From NCBI GenBank assembly GCA_029582165.1, contig CM055868.1, positions 25,326,891-25,390,890 on the forward strand: a stretch of DNA of 64,000 nt, in the 5' to 3' direction. This DNA comes from Portulaca oleracea (taxonomy: Eukaryota > Streptophyta > Magnoliopsida > Caryophyllales > Portulacaceae). Below the pieces are notes generated by a model. It saw only the letters and a program-made list of their open reading frames with translations, ran no database searches and was not told the DNA's origin. Each line of letters starts with the position of its first letter. The first letter of the stretch is position 1. Positions 24,123-36,088 of this stretch are shown here, piece by piece. The position numbers and the translations under genes are program-made.

Positions 24123-24800
24123 CCACTAGAGCCCCTCCTTGCCAAATATGGAGTCAAACATAAGGTGGCCACACCTTACCATCCCCAAACTAGTGGTCAA
24201 GTTGAGCTCTCGAATAGAGAAATAAAGAGCATTCTCGAGAAAACAGTTAATAGATCAAGGAAAGATTGGTCCCTAAAACTCAATGATGCGCTGTGGGCCT
24301 ACAGAACTACTTTCAAAACTCCCCTTGGCACCACACCCTACAGATTGATATTCGGAAAAGCTTGTCATCTCCCAATTGAGATCGAGCACAAGGCTTTCTG
24401 GGCCATCAAGGCCCTCAACTTCGACCCTAAGATTGCTAAAGAAAAGAGAATTGTGCAACTTCAAGAACTTGATAAACTGCGGCTAGAAGCATACGAGAGC
24501 TCCCGAATATACAAGGAAAGAACAAAATCTTGGCACGACAAACATATTATGCGAAGAAGATTTCGAGAGGGGAACATGGTGGTCATGTTCAATTCAAGGC
24601 TAAGGTTGTTTCCCGGGAAACTAAAATCAAGATGGACCGGACCATATAAAGTGCTTCGCGCTTTCCCTCATGGAGCGTTAGAGATTTGGCATGAAAATAC
24701 TTGTTCATTTAAAGTCAACGGGCAGCGATTGAAACCATACTTGGTTGGTGATCCCGACCTCCATTTAACAAAGAGACTACTCGAGGACCCTGATGAGTAG
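24123..24800 (+). pseudogene. Athila integrase, C-terminal part
   Basis: Same frame as the upstream pol segment, resumed after one TGA. It contains [22 protein letters not shown] with the third catalytic residue (Glu of the DDE triad), the [19 protein letters not shown] segment and a C-terminal [19 protein letters not shown], the GPY/F-type module. No chromodomain follows, as expected for Athila. The only lesion between the two integrase halves is the stop. Confidence 0.88.
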
Positions 24801-25751
24801 GGTCCATAACGTCGAGCTAACGACGTTAAACAAAGCAACCCCGAGGAGGTACGCTATTATCTACATATTTATTCCTCCCCACTTTTTTATTTTATTTCTG
24901 TTCAATTATTTTAGCTTTCAGTTTTTGATTCCTAGCAATTTTATTTTTATTTTGAAGTTTACTAATATTTTTCTTTTAGTGTGTAGAGAAAAAGGAAGAA
25001 ATTCGAGAAATTCATGGCTTTTATTGAATTTTTATTCCTAACCTAATGAATTCTATGTTGGTAGATGTTTGTAGGGATTTTTGATGTGTCAAATTGTAGG
25101 GAAAATAAGGAGGAAACAAAAAAAAAGGGAGAAAAACAAGTAAAAAATTGGCAAAAATCGAGCTGCTAGCATCAGGTAGGAAAACGCAGCCAGCGTTTTC
25201 CAAGCGCTGGCTGCGCCTCGTCCAGAGGCTTCAAGTACGCAATTTTTACAAAACGCAGGCCGCGTTTTACTTGTTGCCCAGATTTCTTTTGCCCGCCTTT
25301 TAATTTAGTCGGCCCCTTTCTTTTTCTTTCAAAACAAACTCCCCCTTCTTTTGCCCTAACTCCCGACGCTCCTCACCCCCAAACGCTGCCAGCGCGCCAC
25401 CCACCAACCTCGCCGCCGTCGACCCTCGCCGGCGCCGCCACCACACACCACCTTCTTCTCTCTTTTCTCTTCTCACTTGCACTCTAATTCATTGAGTATT
25501 CAAGCTCCATTCCTCTTCAAACTCAAGGTATGGAGTTCTCAACTGTTCCTCTTGTTCTTTGACTATACACTCCGTTCTTGGTATGATTTTGGTTGAATAC
25601 TTGAGTTTATTGAAGGGAACCCAAAGAGAAAGGAAAACATAAAGTCGCGCCTTCAAAAGACTCGAGAGACCCAAACCTCTTCAATGTTGAAGGGAACGTC
25701 AAGAAAAGGTACCAATCCCTCTCCAAAAGAGCCCTCGTCCCCACCAAATAT
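24801..25751 (+). other. Leader between integrase and ORF2
   Basis: No gene seen. It contains GC palindromes: AAAACGCAGCCAGCGTTTT (25181-25199), a hairpin pairing GCAGCCAGCG with CGCTGGCTGC (25186-25214), and AAAACGCAGGCCGCGTTTT (25250-25268). The same word recurs in the 3' LTR at 29255-29273. Athila ORF2 is usually thought to be expressed from spliced RNA; a pyrimidine-rich stretch (25310-25345, 25445-25500) could hold an acceptor, but I cannot pick one. Confidence 0.55.
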
Positions 25752-26802
25752 ATGCGAGAACCTTTCTTGCGTAGTTATGGTATGTTGGATGATGTTGACT
25801 GGATGTTAGGTCATTGCCACATGACCAACATAGCTAGGATAGAAGAGCCGACCTATAGGGGAATTACCCTTGAATTCTTGTCGACCCTAGTTGTAAACCT
25901 CCAAGGGAGGGATGGGTGTATTCGTTTCAAGCTTTTGGGGGTAGAGAGAAACATGTCCGTATCCCAATTTGCCCGCGCCTTTGGTTTTCTTGAATGCACA
26001 TGTAGGGATTCATCCCTTATAGCCGTAGAGTGGGACGGGAGGGGTTTCTTTTCAACAATTTCTGGTTTTGACAGTTCAGACCCTAGCAACACCCCCGCGA
26101 CCTTGATTAGCAACCCTGTATTGAGGTATGTCAAAAAAAGCTACCCCGGCTGATTGCTACATGTTGCATTCCTTGTTGGATACCGACCCTCGTGCCAACC
26201 CAGCAGCTATACTTGCCCACCATTTTTCTAGTGTCGCCACCTCAACCAACAAGGGCATTGCCGTAGGGGGCTACATTACACACCTTGCACGCCAATTCGG
26301 CTTTAGGCCACCTAGGAACCCCACTGACCTAGTCCCGGGTAACTTATTCTTGGATGGGGAACAGTGCAATTTCTTTGGCTTGTGTAAGTTTGACAAGGAC
26401 TCGCGTTGTCTCTGGGTCTATCCCAACAACGCTAGGTTTCCCGTACCTAACCTCCACACCTCTCCCCAAGTTGTTAAGAATTTAATGTGGATGTCTCCCT
26501 TCCACGAGTTCGACCCCGAACCAGAACCAGAAATCCACCCTAACCCTCAACCCGAACAACCCCAACCAGACTATGAGGCGCGCTTTCGCGACCTCCAAAC
26601 CTCCATTGACCGAACCGAACATCGTGTCAACGAGTTGAGGGATAGCTTTGTTGAATATAGGGTGCAATCTGACCTGCGATTGGACCGTCTCGACGAGTCA
26701 ATCGCCAACCTCACCGGCCTTATTCAAGCCATGTTCAATCGAGCCTCACCACCACCAGGACCAAGCTATACCAACCCTTCCCCACCGACCGAGGATCCTT
26801 GA
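25752..26802 (+). pseudogene. Athila ORF2 protein (env-position ORF), frameshifted
   Basis: Two overlapping open frames (25752-26153 and 26128-26802) give one Athila-ORF-type protein broken by a frameshift near 26.13-26.15 kb. The first has LEFLSTLVVNLQ, FKLLGVERNMSVSQFARAFGF and the DSS..EWDGRGFF region. The second has NKGIAVGGYITHLARQFGFRPP, then a Pro/Glu repeat (EPEPEIHPNPQPEQPQP) and a C-terminal heptad-like coiled coil (DLQTSIDRTEHRVNELRDS). The function of Athila ORF2 is not established. There is no obvious signal peptide or membrane segment in the readable part, so I do not call it an envelope. Confidence 0.75.
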
Positions 26803-28881
26803 TCCTTGGCTAACCCTTACCCTTTCCCATTGTCTTATGCATTGAGGATAATGCAACATCTATGCATAGGGGGTCGAAAAATATTTCTTCTTGCAAATTT
26901 TTCTTATTTCTCTGTTTTTCGTTTATTTTTCTGTTTTTCCTTCATTTTTTTTTATTTTTCGTCTTTCTTTTTCTTGTTTCATGGTTGTTTTTCAAATTTT
27001 AGTGTGATTTCTTTTATTTTTGTGTGTTTGTTTTATTTGCTTGTTCATAATTATTTGAGTTTCTAATCTGTTTTTCCTTTTTGTTTTCTAGTTTCTTAAG
27101 TTTTTCTTCTAAATTTTTCTCTCAATTTGCATCCACCTAGTTTGCATTAGATAGAAGCATGTAGTTTTTCCTTTTTCGTTTCCTAGTTTGTTTCTTTTTC
27201 TTTTTCTTTCTTTTGCATCCACCTATTCAAAAATCCAAAAAATTCAGATAAATTAGAAAAAAAAGACCCAAAAAAAATTAGAAAAGACAAAAACTAAAAA
27301 AATATAGGATAGGATTAGGATTAAAACCGGAAACACCTTCAGTGATGATTTGTAAACCTTTCTTACTTTCAGTTTACCTTGCTTCGCTTAGAAAAGTCTG
27401 GATTCGATCTCAAAAGTTTTTCAAACACTTTTCCTTCAAATCTTCTAATTTTGAGACAAGTTATGAAAGTTGTATCTTACTGCTTTGACTATCTTAGAAA
27501 GTATAAATGTGCGTGCCGCAAATCTTTGGGCTAAGTTTAGTTGATTGAGCCCCATCCCGTGAATCCACATTGCCTAAATTTTGAATTGATCACTTTTATC
27601 AATTCCATATTCACTGAGTGACTCCCCATTAGTTGCATCTCTAGAACTTGCTTTGCATCTTACTTGAGACTACATACTTGCATTGCACGCTGTGACAAAG
27701 TGATTAAGGCATTCATTTTATTTTGTTAAGCTACATAACCAAATAACCTAACCTACTCTATATTTACCGTTCTTTTTGCCCCGCCTTGCCTTTGTTTACC
27801 CTTCTTTCATGATTAAACCCCGAAAATGCAAGCCTTGGCCTTTGATATCCAATATCCCTTTGCCTTACTTGGTTGAATGAGAGTTTTTCGTTTTTTCGGA
27901 AGGCACAGTTGGTTTGGTGTGTTTGTGAACAAAAATATGAAGTTTGGGAGAAATTGTGCTTATTGTTTCAAATAGGGAGAAACTGAAAGTCCCACCTTCT
28001 GAATAATTGGTGTTTGGTTATGTTGTTCATACATTTCATCAAGGTCAAAGTTGTAATTTCATAGTTTTCTTCTCCCCGATCACCCACCAAAAAGAAAAAA
28101 AAGAGAAGTATAAAATATAAAAAAAAAAGAGAAAAAGAGTTCCAAAAGAAAAGGGTGTTTAGGGAGATTCAAGTTAAATTGTAATATTTGACTTGGTTGT
28201 ATTCAGTTGAGATATGTCATACGTAGAGGGTGAAAGGTGAAATTCCTTGCATACACTAAGCAAGAAGGTGAGTTTAGAGTGTTATATTCATTGAAATTCA
28301 ATCCAAGCATGGCTCTTAACTCCTCAATCCCAAATTTTACCGCTCCTTTCCCTTAACCTAAGCCCCGTTACAACCCGATAAAGTCCTTTTGATTGTCACT
28401 TGTGCATTGCATACAAGTAGTAGAGAGCGAGGTTCTTATTAAGCTTATGGTAGTTTGTTTCTATTGGTTTGAGTATGAGAAAACCCACATACATATTGAA
28501 ATTTGAGTGATTGAGTGATTTTATTCTATGTGAGGTTTGCTCTTTTTGACTGACTTACGTCCATAACTAACCGCGCGCATTTGCATTATTCTTAAGATTG
28601 TTAGCGGGTTTATGCTTCAATAGTACTTGTACTCTCCTTTTGGTTTCGAAATGTTCTTCTTTTCTCTTTTAAACTGAGTTTTGATCTTATCCAGACTGAT
28701 CTTTGTGATTGCTTGATTGAATTGATGTGTTAGATTGGTTAGCCTGAGGGGTGTTAAGATTTTGTTTTTGTAATCCTTTCGAAAATTCTTCCCGCCTTTT
28801 TCTCTTCTTACACTTGGTTTCTCCTGTTTGAGCCCTAACCCTCCTATTTTTAATTCTGACTTGCTCAAGGACAAGCAAGAG
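26803..28881 (+). other. 3' untranslated region of plus-strand Athila
   Basis: About 2 kb without coding. GAGGATAATGCAAC..GCATAGGGGG just after ORF2 (26841-26873) is the internal polypurine-like motif also seen in the minus-strand element. T-rich (26880-27220) and A-rich (27225-27310, 28085-28155) tracts follow. Confidence 0.6.
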
Positions 28882-28898
28882 CTAAGCATGGGGGGATT
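28882..28898 (+). promoter_or_regulatory. Polypurine tract of plus-strand Athila
   Basis: CTAAGCATGGGGGGATT directly precedes the 3' LTR start TGATAAGTCG, the expected plus-strand priming site. Confidence 0.8.
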
Positions 28899-30302
28899 TG
28901 ATAAGTCGTTTTTATATAGAGTCTTTAGGGCTCAAATCATGTTAGTTTCATTTTTTTATACCCGATATCTCGTATTTTTATAGCAATTTCTGTGATTTAC
29001 ACGCTTGATCGCGAGTTTGGTATGTTTTGCAGGAATCGGTGAAATTATATCGAAAAGCATGAAAATTTGGAGGAAGAATAACAAAAATCACAGAAATTAA
29101 AAAAAAAAGAAGTTGAAGAAGGAGAGAAGAAGAAAGGAAGAACGACCCAAATAACATGGCCCAAGACCAGCTGAGGCGGAGAGGCAAGGCGCAGGCACCG
29201 TTTTTAAAACATAGCCAGCGCCTTGCCCAGAGAGTTTGGCAACCGAGAAGAAAGAAAACGCAGCCCGCGTTTTGGAGGTGCAGCCAGCGCCCACTCACGG
29301 AGAATTTCGCTATTTGGGCAAAATACAGGCCGCGTTTTGTGCCCTAATCCAGCCTTATAAAAGGGGTTTGACGTCCGCCGTTTTGGGAGAGCTCGAGCAG
29401 TGAGCGATTTTCATCAGTTCACATTAGTTTTCAGAGAGATTTTTAGGTAGCTTTTAGAATAGATTTAGATCAATTTATTTATAGTTGATTCCAAAAGATT
29501 GTTATTAGATTAGATTATTGTTAGTGATCGAATAATACGAAAGAGATCGATTCCACCAATTCGAACACGGTTTATTTCTATTTTTCTTTAATGCTTTCCT
29601 GTTATTTAGATTTTGCGATGTTTACTTTTAGAATTATGAGTAGCTAATTTCCTTTGTTTGGGGGATTAACTCGATGTCTATTGATTGAATTTAAATACAG
29701 TCTCGGTGTTAGGTTATCCTTTTATTCGTTTAATCTGCGTGTAATGTATGTCATGGTAATTTGCCAATAGGACGACAATTTGAGTCTGTACCTGTTTTAG
29801 ATTCTTGACAATATAACGACAGTTTGAGTCTTGAATCGGATTGCCTAGATTGAATAGGTTAGAAAATAGTTAGACATAATGATTCTTTCCTAGGGTCAAT
29901 TTATAATCAGTTCTTATCTTTGATTAAGCTAAATAGTTAGAAATAATGTTTAGGTTAATCACTTTAACTCACCTAGGATCGAAAGATCGAAGTGATAGGC
30001 CTAGAAAGATTATAGACCCCGAATTATCTTGTTACCTGCACTGGGATTGTTGATGATTTGATTAATTGACTAGAGTGGACTCCCTGAACATTTTTAATTA
30101 ATTGTTTAAACCCTAAAAATTCCTGCTTTCTTTGTTTAGTTTAGAAAACCTTACCACAACCCTTAGATCGACCTAGCATTCTTTGTAGCGAACTAGTTCA
30201 GTGCGTGGTTGAACGCAAATCCTTGAGAGAGAACGATATTTTATTCCTACACAGACCCGTACACTTGTGGTACACAGACACCTATATGTTTTAGGTCTGT
30301 CA
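28899..30302 (+). repeat. 3' LTR of plus-strand Athila
   Basis: 1,404 bp, TGATAAG...TGTCA, then target duplication CTTTC. TATA-like TTATAAAAGG is at about 29355. Upstream of it lies a cluster of inverted repeats: GGCAAGGCGC (29183-29192) pairing perfectly with GCGCCTTGCC (29218-29227), and AAAACGCAGCCCGCGTTTT (29255-29273). This cluster is absent from the 5' LTR. Confidence 0.9.
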
Positions 30303-30307
30303 CTTTC

Positions 30308-31620
30308 GGTGAGGGTTGTTTCCATGACTAGATCATGTGCTCAAAGTCTAACAATGCTCTATGTTGTTCCCTCGGGATCTATGGTAGCTGCAGAATTTTT
30401 CATCATCCAAATATTCCCTTTATGGTTAGCTCAGGCCTTGACCCTGACACTAGACAAATGAAGAAAAACCCATCCCAGAGCATGCATGACCTAAATGACC
30501 TATATGGACTTCCTGAAATGAAAAAACGCCTATATGCTGACACGGGAGAGACTCACCTAGGACATGGGTTTGAAAGTGCTAACTGATATAGATGAGACTT
30601 CCTAGGATGCAAGACTGCTATATGCCGACTTAAGGAAAAGACTTACCTACGACATCGGACTACATGTCTAAATTCTATATAAGACTTCCTAAAGTGCAAA
30701 TGCCTATATGCTGACTCGGGAGAGACTCACCCATTACATGGGTTTGAAAGAGCTAACCGATCTATATGGGACTTCCTAGGATGCAAGACTGCTATATGCC
30801 GACACAAGGAAAAGACTTACCCATGACATGGGTCTACATGTTCTATATGAGACCTCCTAAAGTGCAAATGCTTATATGCTGACCCGGAAAGACTAACCTA
30901 TGACATGGGTTTGCATTAGACTTCTAAAGAAAGACAGATATGTACATGATGACTCTAGACACAGAGTCACCCACGACATAGGTATTCATGACCTATGAAC
31001 CTATGTGAGACTTTCTAAAGAATGCAAGACGCTTACATGCTAACTCAAGAGAAAGACTTAACGACTCACCCATGGGTTCGCATGACGTAGACCCTATAGG
31101 AGACTTTTATAATGCAAGACATTCATATGTGGACTCTGGAAAAGGACTCACCCATTCCCTACGAACCTATATGAGACTTTCTAAAGAATGTGAGGCGCTT
31201 ACATGCATATACTAACACAAAGACTCATCTTAGACCTTATATGATGCTTTCTAAAGAAAAAGACACTCATATCCTGACAAAGACTCACCCATGACCTGGG
31301 TTTACACTGGACTTTCTTAAAGAGACAAACACACATTAAACCAGGAGAAGACCCACTTATGACCTAGACTAAAGACTCACCCATGACCCGGGTTTAGACT
31401 TTCAAAAACAAAACACACATATTGACTTAAGAAAAGATTCACATATGACATGACCTTGTATGAGACTTTCTAAATATTGAAAGACATTTACATGTAGACT
31501 CTGAAACAAAGACTCATCTATGACCTGGGTTTACTAGACCATATATGATACCTCCTAACATGTAAGACACCTATACACTGACTCATGAAGCAACTCAACA
31601 ACACTTTTTTACAACAAGAG
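30308..31620. repeat. Degenerate tandem repeats of the Ogre-like element
   Basis: From about 30470 a block of roughly 110-130 bp recurs with heavy drift: ACTTCCTAA.., TGCAA.., TATATGC(T/C)GAC, GACTCACC(C/T)ATGACATGGGTTT. I follow it through about ten copies to 31600. No coding frame survives. It lies in the 5' half of the Ogre-like internal region. Confidence 0.65.
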
Positions 31621-31624
31621 CATT

Positions 31625-33430
31625 ATAAAGGGTCGGATAAAGTCATATATAGCGAGTCGACATAAGTTGGAAAGCACAAGTCAGTGTATCTCAGTTCGGA
31701 TGGGCCTAATCCATAGGCCGACCATTTTAAGGAGAATCCGTAACTTGGCCCAACAACTCAGACAACTCGAGCTTTATTGGCTATTATGCGGACTAGAATA
31801 ATGCTCGACAAAACTGACGACCCATTTTTTTTATCTTTTTTGTTTTTGTGACGCAACACATTTATTTATTTAACTCATGGAAAGTGGATGTTGTAAAGGA
31901 CCGAATAAAACCATCAAAAGGCGAGTTAAAACAGAACTATAAATTCAATTATTAATTCCACCATGGATTGGGTTAACAACGGGCCGACCATGGATTTGTT
32001 AGTTTTAATAATCAAGTTTACAAATTTATTTTCTCGAACCTTGAGACTGTTACGCGGGCTAGAACAACACACACTGACTTTGTTTGATTATTATTCAATT
32101 TTCTTTGGACCATGAGTAAGAGAATATTGAGAAGGGCCGAATAAAATCATCAAATGTGAGTTAAAATGAACCTATAAACAAGGATAATTAACCTTTAAAA
32201 CGGATGGGCCTCACCACCGGGCCGACCGTAACATTTAAGGTTAATTAATCTAGTTTATAAATTTATTTCTTCTCAATCCAACGATTATTACGCGAACTAA
32301 AACAATATCTCAAAATTAGGTCTGACTCTAATATAGGGATGGCAATGGGGCGGGGAATCCCCGCCCCCATTGGGGATGGGGACAGGGACGGGGACGGTTT
32401 TCCAAAATCCGCTCGGGGACGGGGCGGGGATGGGGACAAAATTTTCCCCATCCCCGTCCCTATTTTCCCCGCCGGGGTGAATTCCCCGTCCCCATCCCCG
32501 AATCCCCATCCCCGAAAATGTTAAAATTACCAAATAATCTTTTTTCAAATTTAATATATATATATATTAATGTGAAGGACAAAGTAGTAATTTTTCAATT
32601 TATTCTCACTTGTTGTAATATTGTTTGATTTTGATGTATTATTACTAAAGCAAGTTAAATACGTTGTATTTTGAACATGTTAAAAAGCGGGTTCGATTAA
32701 AAACCGAACCGATTAAAATTTAGTTAAATTTAGGATAGTTTTAAAAAATCCGCGTTGGATCTCCGCTGGGGATGGGGAATCCGCGGAGATGGGGATGGGG
32801 CAAAAATCATTCCCCGAAGCGGGGATGGGGACGGGGATGGGGATGAGTTTTGGGAGCGGGGATGGGGACGGGGGTATACTCACCCATCCCCGATCCGCCC
32901 CGTTGCCATCCCTACTCTAATGAATACCCAACATACAGACTCGTATTTACACAAAGCATACAACAAGCTTTATTTATTTACTCAAGGAAAACGAATCTTG
33001 TAAAGGACTGAATAAAGCCAACAATAAGCGAGTTATAATTAATTTATGGGTTTAATTGACAAATCCAATATGGTTAGACCTAACAACGGGCCGGTCATAA
33101 ATGTGATGGATTTATTAATTAAATCAGCAAATTAATTTACTCAAGCCTAGTGACTATTATGCACTCTAAAATGTTATCCATTAACTTTATTGGACTTTTT
33201 TTAATTAATTTGGACCTTTTGCTAAGAGAATTTCGTAAAGGGTCATATAACATCATCAAAGGCAAGTCAATTTTTCTTTATCAATTAAAACAATCATCCT
33301 TCAAGCATAAATGGGCTCTTCCACTTGGACTAGCCATGATGCTTTTTGGGGTTAATTATTCTTATTATTAAATAATCATTTTCTCAACCCAATGAATTTT
33401 ATATGAACTAGAACAAAACCTCTAAACTAG
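31625..33430. repeat. Second degenerate tandem array, about 240-270 bp unit, with a MITE inside
   Basis: Copies start at AAGGGYCG(A/G)ATAAA (31630, 31898, 32134, 33003, 33236) and each contains a GGGCCGACCAT-like word 60-90 bp later (31718, 31980, 32219, 33089). Monomers look like a satellite-style array inside the retrotransposon. The interval between the third and fourth is stretched by the 581-bp hAT-like insertion. Confidence 0.65.
32333..32913. mobile_element. hAT-like MITE with long GC-rich terminal inverted repeats
   Basis: Identical 8-bp duplications ACTCTAAT flank it (32325-32332 and 32914-32921), the hAT hallmark length. The right end read in reverse is AGGGATGGCAACGGGGCGG and the left is AGGGATGGCAATGGGGCGG after two extra bases. 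The inverted repeats extend inward about 150-180 bp and consist of GGGGATGGGGACGGGG-type runs. The centre (32525-32750) is AT-rich and non-coding, so there is no transposase. Open frames across the G/C runs are low-complexity artefacts. Confidence 0.85.
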
Positions 33431-33903
33431 GGTCGACTCTAAAACAAAAGAAGAAAAAGGGAAGGGGTACACATAGCATATAGCATACAACATGAAAGGA
33501 TACCCTAAACCAAGGTTCTATATTCATGGATTTCTATGGTTGGATTACATGACCTACCGGACGTTCTCACCCCGGTGCTGCATACCCTTAGGTAAGGAGT
33601 GTGAGGTATTGCTCAAAGAACTTTAAGGAAGCCCTTTGAGTATAACGCGGGGAGAGGAGAGACCAAATGCTTGGCGATGTAGGGTGCATCACACAAGTAG
33701 TAGCCTACCCGCTCTCGAGGGAATCACCTAGGTATACCTAAACCGTCGCCTTTGTGCTAACGTGTCAAAAGACGCGATTAGTGGCCCGGTATGCAAAGGA
33801 TGCCTAAAAAGAATTATAAAATCGCAAAATAAATCAACTTCTCCCTTTTACAATTTCAAATTAATTCGATTTTTTCAAGTTTTACCCTCTTTTTAAGTTT
33901 AAG
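33431..33903 (-). other. 5' untranslated region of the Ogre-like element
   Basis: Nothing coding is seen between the tandem array and the primer site. Confidence 0.45.
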
Positions 33904-33921
33904 TCCCCAGTGGAGTCGCCA
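33904..33921 (-). promoter_or_regulatory. Primer-binding site of the Ogre-like element
   Basis: The minus strand reads TGGCGACTCCACTGGGGA three bases inside the right LTR. It starts TGG as required for a site complementary to a tRNA CCA end, and from memory resembles the tRNA-Arg site of Ogre/Tat elements. Confidence 0.75.
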
Positions 33922-33924
33922 ATC

Positions 33925-35629
33925 TGTAGGACCCAGGGAAAAGGTGGCCGCTTTTCCCGTTATGCGCTACTTAATTGATGGGGAGCCGATTAGGGTTGCT
34001 TAATCCTTAAATAAGGATATTTTTATTTTATGAAATTCATTTTCGGGGTGATGATAATTTATTTATTTTACAAATCCGTTTTTATTATTTAAATACTTGA
34101 AATTACGCCAAAATATATTAATAATGACTTAAAATTGGCTCAAACACCAAATTCAGGCCCAAAAGCAAGCAGGTGGACCATCGAGAACTGCCAAAACCCG
34201 CGCGGGTTTTGATAATTCTTGGGTTGGAAACAACAAGTTTCCTAGGGCCACCTGTTTCCTAGGGCCAGAGAATGAGGGTTGGAAACAACAAAACCCGTGA
34301 GGGTTTCATGTTTCCTGACCCACTTTCTCTCGGTTTTAACCTTGAATATGATGAGTGGAGATGTTAAGCCATTTTTAATTATTTTAGTGCAAGTTCTAAT
34401 ACTGAATAACTAAACGGATTAAAAAAAGGAAAGAGTCGCCAGCCGATTTAAGGAAATTGACAAACCATAAAATAATAAAAATAACTCCGGTCTACGAAAC
34501 CCGATTCTAAGTCCGGGGGTAAGGTAACGAATTCGAGAGTTATAAGAACTCTCAAATTCTCCTGTTTAGAAAACAGACTCTACTATAATCGACATTAAAA
34601 TGAAGTAGAGCGGGGAGAAGTTTAATTAATTTCGCAAGTTTATATTCTTAATCATGCAATATAAAGAATGGGGTTTTTGGTTTACAAAATATGCACACAT
34701 AATGTAAAATAAAGTACGAATTACATGATTAAATAATAATAACGAAAAGAAACATAAAAGCGAACCTCTTTGGTTTAGGAACCCGAATGCGGAAACACCT
34801 TGACTTCCGTTGACTTGGTGGAATGGAAAGATGAATATAAGAATGGTAGTAGGATAGTATATGAGTGATGGTTTTGATAGAGTAGGGGGATGGTAATAGT
34901 AGAGTTTTAAGATAGTATGAGAGTTTGGTGGAGTTTTGGGAGAATTTAGATGATAATGATGGTGGTAGTTGATGAAATGAGGGTGGAATGAAGGGGCATT
35001 TATAGGTGAATGAGGTGAGGTTTTAGGAGGGAAAATGAGGGAACATACCCCTAAGATCATGCCCCTATCCCCATGCAATTAGGTAACCCACGCGGGTTAT
35101 AAAAATTCAAGGCAAAGTCAATCCCACGTGAGCTAAAAACAAGGGGTCTGCATGGGATTTTTGGCGCCAGCTTTGGAAGAGAAAACCCGCGCGGGTTTTC
35201 TATCTTTCACGCAGATCGCTGACGTGGACTGGTCAAAACGACGCGTCTTGGTCAAGAGAATCGTGGGCTTTTGTAGCTTCTAGGCCGGCTCCGCTTCTGG
35301 GCTGCCTTTGTTCTGAGCCTGAGAATTATTAAAACCCGCGTGGGTTTTAAATTGCTAAGTGCAACTTCGAACCACCATAACTCTTTCATCCGAGACTCCG
35401 ATTGAGGCAATTCAAAAGGCGTTGGAAAGCTTATGATATGTGTTTTACTCTCATCAAGAAATAGTGGGCATATGCATGTGGAAAAGGTGGAAAATGAAGG
35501 CTTTTTTGTGGTGCGTTAGCCCGGTAACTCTTGACTGAGGAAGGCCCATTCGATTTTCTTTCATGGTAGCCTCTTTTCTTGTTATGCTTGATTTGTACAC
35601 TTCTCTCGATACAAAATCTGGTATCTACA
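33925..35629 (-). repeat. 5' LTR of the Ogre-like element (complete)
   Basis: 1,705 bp with TGTAG...CTACA termini in plus-strand terms, matching 1853-3447. Palindromes of the AAAACCCGCGCGGGTTTT family occur at 34193-34210, 34290-34306, 35182-35199 and 35331-35348, with a TAACCCACGCGGGTTA form at about 35084-35099. Confidence 0.85.
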
Positions 35630-36088
35630 GGTGTCATTTGACCTTAATTAGATGTTTAGATGGCAAAGTGAGACTCTAGGGTTGAGTTGATTAGAGTTAA
35701 AATTTGAGATAAAAAATAAAAGGGAAATTGGATTCTAATAATACGAACTTTTGGCCATATAAGACTTAATAATACGAACTTTCGATTCAGTGATGAATAA
35801 TACGAACTTTGACCCCCTGTTGCCCCCAATAACACGCCACCGAGTTAAGACTAACTTGACTCGGCGGCGGTCTGATGTGGCGGTGGAGGCACGCGCCTGG
35901 TTGTTTTGACTTTGGCACGTCATCCACGTTAAGCTAAAAAAATAATACGAACTTTACCTTATGTTGCTCTGAATAATACGAACTTTTTTCTCTCTCTAAA
36001 AATCTCAGATCCCATTTTTACTTCTTCATCTTCTTCAATCCTCCCCCTCTCTCTCCTCCTCCATCGAAATCAAACCCAGAAAACCCCC

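Larger units (their letters stand above)
18645..30302 (+). mobile_element. Complete-length Athila-type retrotransposon
   Basis: 11.66 kb, bounded by LTRs starting TGATAAGTCG and ending TGTCA, with identical 5-bp target duplications CTTTC at 18640-18644 and 30303-30307. Order: 5' LTR, primer site, gag, protease, RT-RNase H, integrase, 0.9 kb leader, ORF2, 2 kb 3' UTR, polypurine tract, 3' LTR. This is the Athila plan. The coding region has at least five frameshifts and one internal stop, and the 5' LTR lacks about 590 bp present in the 3' LTR, so it is dead. It is inserted in the Ogre-like element. Confidence 0.92.
1853..35629 (-). mobile_element. Ogre/Tat-like LTR retrotransposon, non-coding, with nested insertions
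   Basis: Two direct copies of a long LTR (1853-3447 and 33925-35629) bracket about 30 kb. Orientation is minus: next to the right LTR the minus strand reads TGGCGACTCCACTGGGGA (33921-33904), a primer-binding site of the type I associate with Ogre/Tat elements (tRNA-Arg primed, from memory), and next to the left LTR it reads a G-rich polypurine tract. After removing the two Athila insertions and the MITE, the remaining internal pieces (3448-4722, 6139-7733, 15624-18639, 30308-33924) hold tandem repeats but no gag or pol that I can recognise. It is probably a non-autonomous or heavily decayed member. The outer end of the left LTR is truncated, so no target duplication can be scored on that side. 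Confidence 0.75.

Noticed and set aside
25752..26802. Interpretation of Athila ORF2 as a retroviral envelope
   Set aside because: No signal peptide, transmembrane segment or cleavage site visible; only its position resembles env.
32263..32548. Pro/Ser and Gly/Asp-rich open frames in both strands
   Set aside because: Artefact of GGGGATGGGGAC runs in the MITE arms.
34626..35078. 150-codon minus-strand frame in the Ogre-like LTR (SP/H/Y-rich)
   Set aside because: Lies wholly in the LTR, and the matching stretch of the other LTR copy is not open in the same way.
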